Shown: positions 1-3,473 of the stretch, piece after piece
How the letters are laid out: each line of letters opens with the position of its first letter
Numbering within the stretch: the first letter of the stretch is position 1
Assembly: GCA_900756605.1 (NCBI GenBank)
Contig: CAAEKX010000342.1
Location: 1-5,871, forward strand
Direction: 5' to 3'
Origin: Coriobacteriia bacterium
GTDB taxonomy: Bacteria > Actinomycetota > Coriobacteriia > Coriobacteriales > QAMH01
Length of the DNA: 5,871 nucleotides
The notes under the pieces: generated by a model
Seen by the model: the letters and a program-made list of their open reading frames with translations, nothing else
Told to the model about the DNA's origin: nothing
Databases searched by the model: none
Translations under genes and position numbers: made by a program

Positions 1-805
1 GCAGCGTCGCCATGGTAAGAAAGCTCATGGAGGCGTTGACATTGTTGCTGACGACGCCCGAAAAGGCGTCCATGGCCTTGGTGATGACGTCGGTGTAGAT
101 CGAGCACATCTCGGATGCCTGCCTGTACTCGACGATCACGTCATTGAGCAGCTCCTGGTCCTCCTCGAACAGCTTCGCGAACTGCCCATTCCTGATGGCC
201 TGCAGGGTGGGAGCGGAGCTCTTGAGCGACGTCGACATGTAGAGCAGCGATTTCTCGATGCCGAGCATGTTCATGAGTCCCTCGTTGTTCTGCTTCTTGC
301 GCATCCTGCGCTCGAGGGCCAAGGTCTGCTTCTCCAATATGCGCAGGGCGTCGATGTAGCTTTGCGAGACTTCCAGGAGGACCTCGAGCAAAAAGCGCGT
401 CCGCTTGCCCGTGGAGATGGAAATCGCCTTGTCGCCCTTGAACTTCTCGATGACGGCGCACGAGGCATTGGTCAGGGTCACGACGACGCCTGGATTCTCG
501 ATGAGGAGAATGGAGATGGGCTGGGTATCGAATTGCTCGAGTCCCGGGGCCGCCTGGTCATCCATGCCCTCGGCAGCCGGATAATCGACGACGACGAGGG
601 CCTGATTGGCATCCTCGTCCTTGTCGATACGCGAAATCTCGTCGCGATCAAGCATGGCATCGATGAAATCGTCACCTATGCCCAGGTTATCGCGAAGCCA
701 CCGGATCTCGTCGTCATCGGGAATGCATACGTTGACCCAGCAGCCCGCCTCGATGCGCTCGATTCTCGCGAGCGCACCGTCAACGGTCTTTAGCAGCTCA
801 ATCAT
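1..805 (-). CDS. corA: CorA-family divalent cation (Mg2+/Co2+/Ni2+) channel, 3' part cut off by the window
   Basis: CorA proteins are pentameric inner-membrane channels with a large cytoplasmic N-terminal domain followed by two membrane helices, the first ending in a GMN motif. Seen here are 268 codons, open to the left edge. The start MIELLKTVDG, then a GCWVN segment at residues 21-25, a strand ALVVVDYP at 69-76, a long charged helical stretch with ALERRMRKK at 163-171, and NNVNASMSFLTM at 254-265 fit the family's cytoplasmic domain and the beginning of the stalk/first membrane helix. The GMN motif would lie just past the window edge, so about 45-50 residues are missing relative to the usual ~310. 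ATG at 805-803 is the only plausible start because an in-frame TAG lies 12 nt upstream, which is also the stop of the preceding flavodoxin gene. It is the last visible gene of the run. Ion specificity cannot be judged, and ZntB-like relatives are possible. Family assignment is from recalled family features, not a search. Confidence 0.85.
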   Translation of the reverse strand, partial: MIELLKTVDGALARIERIEAGCWVNVCIPDDDEIRWLRDNLGIGDDFIDAMLDRDEISRIDKDEDANQALVVVDYPAAEGMDDQAAPGLEQFDTQPISILLIENPGVVVTLTNASCAVIEKFKGDKAISISTGKRTRFLLEVLLEVSQSYIDALRILEKQTLALERRMRKKQNNEGLMNMLGIEKSLLYMSTSLKSSAPTLQAIRNGQFAKLFEEDQELLNDVIVEYRQASEMCSIYTDVITKAMDAFSGVVSNNVNASMSFLTMATL

Positions 806-809
806 GGGA

Positions 810-817
810 TCCGTCTT
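810..817 (-). promoter_or_regulatory. Weak ribosome binding site of the corA-family gene
   Basis: The 12 nt between the flavodoxin stop (TAG 820-818) and the ATG at 805 read AAGACGGATCCC. The only Shine-Dalgarno-like elements are AAG and a GGA about 4 nt before the ATG. This is much weaker than the sites of the other genes in the run, so translation probably depends on ribosomes finishing the upstream gene and reinitiating. That dependence is inferred. Confidence 0.35.
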
Positions 818-1468
818 CTAGTTCATCGACCGCAGGCTCTGGTTCTCGAGCCCCAGATCATCGACCCACTGACGCACCTCGTCGCTGTTTACGGCAGACG
901 GGAAACGCATGCCGCCCATCCACTCCCCGCTCTTGGCGAGGTCTGCGAGGTTCTGGGCGCTGTCACCGATATCGGACGAGGCCGAGGTGCAAAACGGAAT
1001 GACGGTCTTGCCCGCAAAGTCATTGGCCTTGACGAAACTGGCGACGGGATAGGCCGCCTGACCCCACCAGATGGGATAACCAATGATGACCGTCTCGTAG
1101 GAATCCCAGTTATCGGGCGTGTCCTGAAGAAGGGCGACGTCTTGGAGGGCAGGGTCGGCGTGCTCCTTGGAAACGCGGCTGTTCTCGTCGGTCCAGGCAA
1201 GGTCCTCGGCGGAATAGGGCTGCTCGGGCATAATGGCAAAGACGTCCACGTCGTTTTCGTTTACGATGTCCTCGGCGACTTTTGCCGTATTGCCCGTGGC
1301 CGAGTAATAGACGACAAGCGTCTTGTTTGCCGCATCCGATGACGCGGCGCTCGACGATGTCGTGCCGCTGCCAGATGTGCCCTGACCACATGCGGTGATG
1401 CAAAGCGCCGCATTCATCATGAGCGCCACGCCGAGCACGAGGGCGAGCGCTTTCTTCATTGGCTTCAT
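818..1468 (-). CDS. Lipoprotein flavodoxin (flavodoxin-fold, predicted membrane-anchored and extracytoplasmic)
   Basis: The 216-residue product starts with MKPMKKALALVLGVAL, a basic then hydrophobic signal peptide ending in a lipobox ITAC with Cys27 as the predicted lipidated residue. A Ser/Thr/Gly/Ala-rich flexible linker follows (about 28-48), then a flavodoxin domain (about 49-208). The FMN phosphate loop is YYSATGNT at 54-61, after a hydrophobic first strand LVVYY. A second FMN-contacting loop is GYPIWWGQAAYP at 130-141, with Trp134/Trp135 suited to flavin stacking, and FCTSASSDIG at 159-168 is the third. This pattern matches the single-domain Flavodoxin_4-type proteins that carry electrons through FMN. 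The start is fixed by GAAGGAG 8 nt upstream of ATG 1468; the second Met (residue 4) would be 17 nt away. The ATG overlaps the stop of the NrfD-type gene by 4 nt (ATGA), so the two are probably translationally coupled. Its partner is unknown; by context it may exchange electrons with the membrane molybdoenzyme or act as a stand-alone flavin reductase. Confidence 0.9.
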   Translation of the reverse strand: MKPMKKALALVLGVALMMNAALCITACGQGTSGSGTTSSSAASSDAANKTLVVYYSATGNTAKVAEDIVNENDVDVFAIMPEQPYSAEDLAWTDENSRVSKEHADPALQDVALLQDTPDNWDSYETVIIGYPIWWGQAAYPVASFVKANDFAGKTVIPFCTSASSDIGDSAQNLADLAKSGEWMGGMRFPSAVNSDEVRQWVDDLGLENQSLRSMN

Positions 1469-2793
1469 TGGGACTTCTCCTTCTTGTCAGTGGCGACGGC
1501 CTCCTTGACGGCGACCTCGTCGACAATGCCTCCATCGATCGGCTCGTCATCGATCTCATCGACTACGACGGCTTCATCGGATGCGGCAGCGTGCGATGCA
1601 TCGAACGTTTGAGCGTCCGTCGTCGAGAGGGACTTGCCCATCCTACCAACGAACCAAGTCCCCACGAGGAAAACGGCCAACGCGACGCCGAGAGGCAACA
1701 GCATGCTCGCCCACTCGAAGAAGTTGGGGATATAGCCCTGCGCGATCTCGAAAGCATTGCCCGTATGGTCGTAGAGACCCGTCGAGGCAGGTAGCGGCCA
1801 GCTTGGCGAGGGCTCGTTGGAGAGCGGCACGTAGAGCGTGGGGCTGGCAAATGCCGGATAGAGCAACATGAGACGATGGAAGAACATACCGACGACAACC
1901 AGTACGCCGCCAATGAGCATGTTCTTGGCGGGATCGTTCTTGCCTCGAAGCAGCACGAAAACCGCCGCCAGGGGCAAGCCGAGCTCGAGCGCGTAGAACA
2001 GCCAAACGCTGCCCAGCGCCGCGAGCGCCCCACCATCTGCCGCGCTTCCGCCGAAGCAGACGATCAGCAGCTCGATAACGGCAAGCGCCAGGTGAATGAT
2101 GATCGCCACCGCAAGCAGGAAGCTCAGATCGTGCAATGCCTCGGGTTTGAAGTCGTCATGTTTGAGCGCGCAAATGATGACCGCGACGGCAAGGCCGCAT
2201 ACGACGGCGACCACGATGAAATCGATGGGCATGATGAAGCTATGCCACCAGACGCGTGCTTCCATGAGCGCGAAGAGCAGGCCCTCGACAAGCTGCAGCG
2301 CAAACGCACTGATGAGACCCAAGACCATCCAGAACTTGAGCAGCTTGCTCTGTCGTGCGACGGCGACGAGATTGATGATGGCGATGATGATGAACACCGT
2401 GAGGGCAATCATGTCCCAGGTGAGCGCAGACGTGGGATTCGGCCCCATGAGCATCGCCATGATGTGCGCCGGATGCCCCAGGTCGATGAGGATCGCCACA
2501 CCTGCGCCGATGGCACCGGCAAGGGCCACAACCTGCGCGGTCTTGACATAGGGCATGAGATCATGCCGGTTGCCGAGGACGATATAGCAGGCAACAAACT
2601 GGCTACCTGCACCAAAACCGACAAGGAAGGCGAAAACAGCGATCATGAGACCCCAGGCGAAGGTATTGCTCATGCCCGAGCCAACGAGAAGACCCATGGT
2701 AAGCTGGCAAATCCACGCCGCGCAACCGACCGCGATGAAGACGACGGTCAGAATGATGGGCCACTTCTTTGCATGTTGAATGTCCTGTGTCAT
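1465..2793 (-). CDS. NrfD/PsrC-type membrane subunit of a molybdopterin oxidoreductase complex
   Basis: This 442-residue integral membrane protein has about ten hydrophobic spans, estimated by eye near residues 12-34, 45-72, 86-104, 123-147, 152-176, 187-211, 223-247, 257-283, 290-312 and 360-384. The segment ILIDLGHPAHI at 101-111, followed by NP.S..TWD at 119-127, is the NrfD/PsrC/HybB-family signature near the quinone-interacting side, and FFHRLMLLYPAF at 304-315 also fits that family. Such subunits contain no heme and exchange electrons between menaquinone and the Fe-S subunit. A polar loop of about 47 residues (313-359) separates the last two spans, and the C-terminus (387-442) is a strongly acidic, probably cytoplasmic tail. 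ATG 2793 is chosen because a GGGGGAG site lies 5 nt upstream. The frame stays open further upstream to a Met at 2874, but that would add 27 Arg-rich residues and overlap the Fe-S gene. The gene starts 2 nt after the Fe-S gene stop and overlaps the flavodoxin start by 4 nt. Confidence 0.92.
   Translation of the reverse strand: MTQDIQHAKKWPIILTVVFIAVGCAAWICQLTMGLLVGSGMSNTFAWGLMIAVFAFLVGFGAGSQFVACYIVLGNRHDLMPYVKTAQVVALAGAIGAGVAILIDLGHPAHIMAMLMGPNPTSALTWDMIALTVFIIIAIINLVAVARQSKLLKFWMVLGLISAFALQLVEGLLFALMEARVWWHSFIMPIDFIVVAVVCGLAVAVIICALKHDDFKPEALHDLSFLLAVAIIIHLALAVIELLIVCFGGSAADGGALAALGSVWLFYALELGLPLAAVFVLLRGKNDPAKNMLIGGVLVVVGMFFHRLMLLYPAFASPTLYVPLSNEPSPSWPLPASTGLYDHTGNAFEIAQGYIPNFFEWASMLLPLGVALAVFLVGTWFVGRMGKSLSTTDAQTFDASHAAASDEAVVVDEIDDEPIDGGIVDEVAVKEAVATDKKEKSQ
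1477..1483 (-). promoter_or_regulatory. Ribosome binding site of the lipoprotein flavodoxin gene
   Basis: Read on the minus strand the site is GAAGGAG, with 8 nt to ATG 1468-1466. It lies inside the last codons of the NrfD-type gene and decides between two nearby Met codons in favour of the first, giving the MKPMKK start. Confidence 0.75.
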
Positions 2794-2795
2794 GG

Positions 2796-3473
2796 CTACT
2801 CCCCCTCTCCGCGCTTGGAAGGCAGGTAATACACCTTGGGCTTGGTGCCGTGCGACTCGCCGAGCACGAGCCACTCGCGCCCGGACATGTACTGCGAAAT
2901 CTCGGAATCCGCATCCTCGATGTCACCGAAGATGCGCGCGTTTGCCGGGCAGCCCGTGCAGCACGCAGGAGTGCCGCCCTGGTTGGTGTACTGGACGCAG
3001 AACGTGCACTTCTCGACCACGCCCTCGGGACGCACTGGTGTGTAGACGAGACGGCCGTCCTGGCGATAATCCTCCGGATACCCCCAGCGATACTCGCCGT
3101 CGACGCCCTCGACGCCATCGGGCTTGCTCCAGTTGAACTGGCGCACCTCGTAGGGGCATGCCGTGATGCAGTAGCGGCAGCCAATGCACTTCTCGTAGTC
3201 GACGAGCACGGTACCCGTGTCATCGGTGTAGGTGGCGCCCGTCGGACACACCTGTTGGCAGGGAGCGTTCTCGCAGTGCTGGCAGCTGATGGGCAGAAAC
3301 TCCATACGAGGCATGCCATCCACGATCACCGAGGTGCCGTACTCGGGAGCACCCGGCGCAAAGACACGGTTCCACCAGATGCCGCGAGGTTCTGCGTTGT
3401 GATCCTTGCAGATGACCGCGCACGTCCTGCATCCAATGCAGCGGTCAAGGTCTATGGCCATTGCGTATCTCAT
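2796..3473 (-). CDS. Four-[4Fe-4S] ferredoxin-type electron-transfer subunit (DmsB/PsrB/NarH superfamily)
   Basis: This 225-residue protein has four cysteine sets: C12/C15/C18/C22, C64/C67/C72/C76, C96/C99/C102/C106 and C156/C159/C171/C175, each predicted to hold a [4Fe-4S] cluster (ligands of individual clusters interleave in this fold). An extra Cys sits at 172. It relays electrons between the Mo active site and the membrane subunit. Length fits compact DmsB/PsrB/NrfC-type subunits rather than NarH (about 510). However, KCIGCRYCITACPYEVRQF resembles the NarH segment KCRGWRMCITGCPYKK.YFNW, with Cys99 where NarH has the Trp that goes with its [3Fe-4S] cluster. Between C106 and C156 are 49 residues, longer than I recall for DmsB, mostly Gly/Asp/Tyr-rich. 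No signal peptide is visible, as expected for a subunit co-exported with, or folded beside, the catalytic subunit. Its ATG overlaps the catalytic gene stop by 4 nt, and the NrfD-type gene follows after 2 nt. Confidence 0.95.
   Translation of the reverse strand: MRYAMAIDLDRCIGCRTCAVICKDHNAEPRGIWWNRVFAPGAPEYGTSVIVDGMPRMEFLPISCQHCENAPCQQVCPTGATYTDDTGTVLVDYEKCIGCRYCITACPYEVRQFNWSKPDGVEGVDGEYRWGYPEDYRQDGRLVYTPVRPEGVVEKCTFCVQYTNQGGTPACCTGCPANARIFGDIEDADSEISQYMSGREWLVLGESHGTKPKVYYLPSKRGEGE
2799..2805 (-). promoter_or_regulatory. Ribosome binding site of the NrfD-type gene
   Basis: On the minus strand, GGGGGAG lies within a longer purine run (GGAGAGGGGGAG, 2810-2799), 5 nt before ATG 2793. It lies in the final codons of the Fe-S gene. 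It supports ATG 2793 over the upstream in-frame Met at 2874. Confidence 0.7.

Noticed and set aside
362..793. Plus-strand open frame of 143 codons
   Set aside because: Antisense to the CorA-family reading frame, which has clear family features and runs through the whole region to the left edge.
803..820. Flavodoxin and corA lie in the same frame, so stop-codon readthrough could fuse them
   Set aside because: Same-frame neighbours occur by chance one time in three, and no readthrough context is recognisable. The fusion would place CorA's cytoplasmic domain outside the membrane.
1876..2829. Plus-strand open frame of 317 codons opposite the NrfD-type gene
   Set aside because: Its product is extremely charged (Asp/Glu/Arg/His), the usual antisense complement of a hydrophobic membrane protein.
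2794..2874. Upstream Met at 2874 as start of the NrfD-type protein
   Set aside because: It would add 27 Arg-rich residues overlapping the Fe-S gene. ATG 2793 has a good ribosome site and gives a normal N-terminus.
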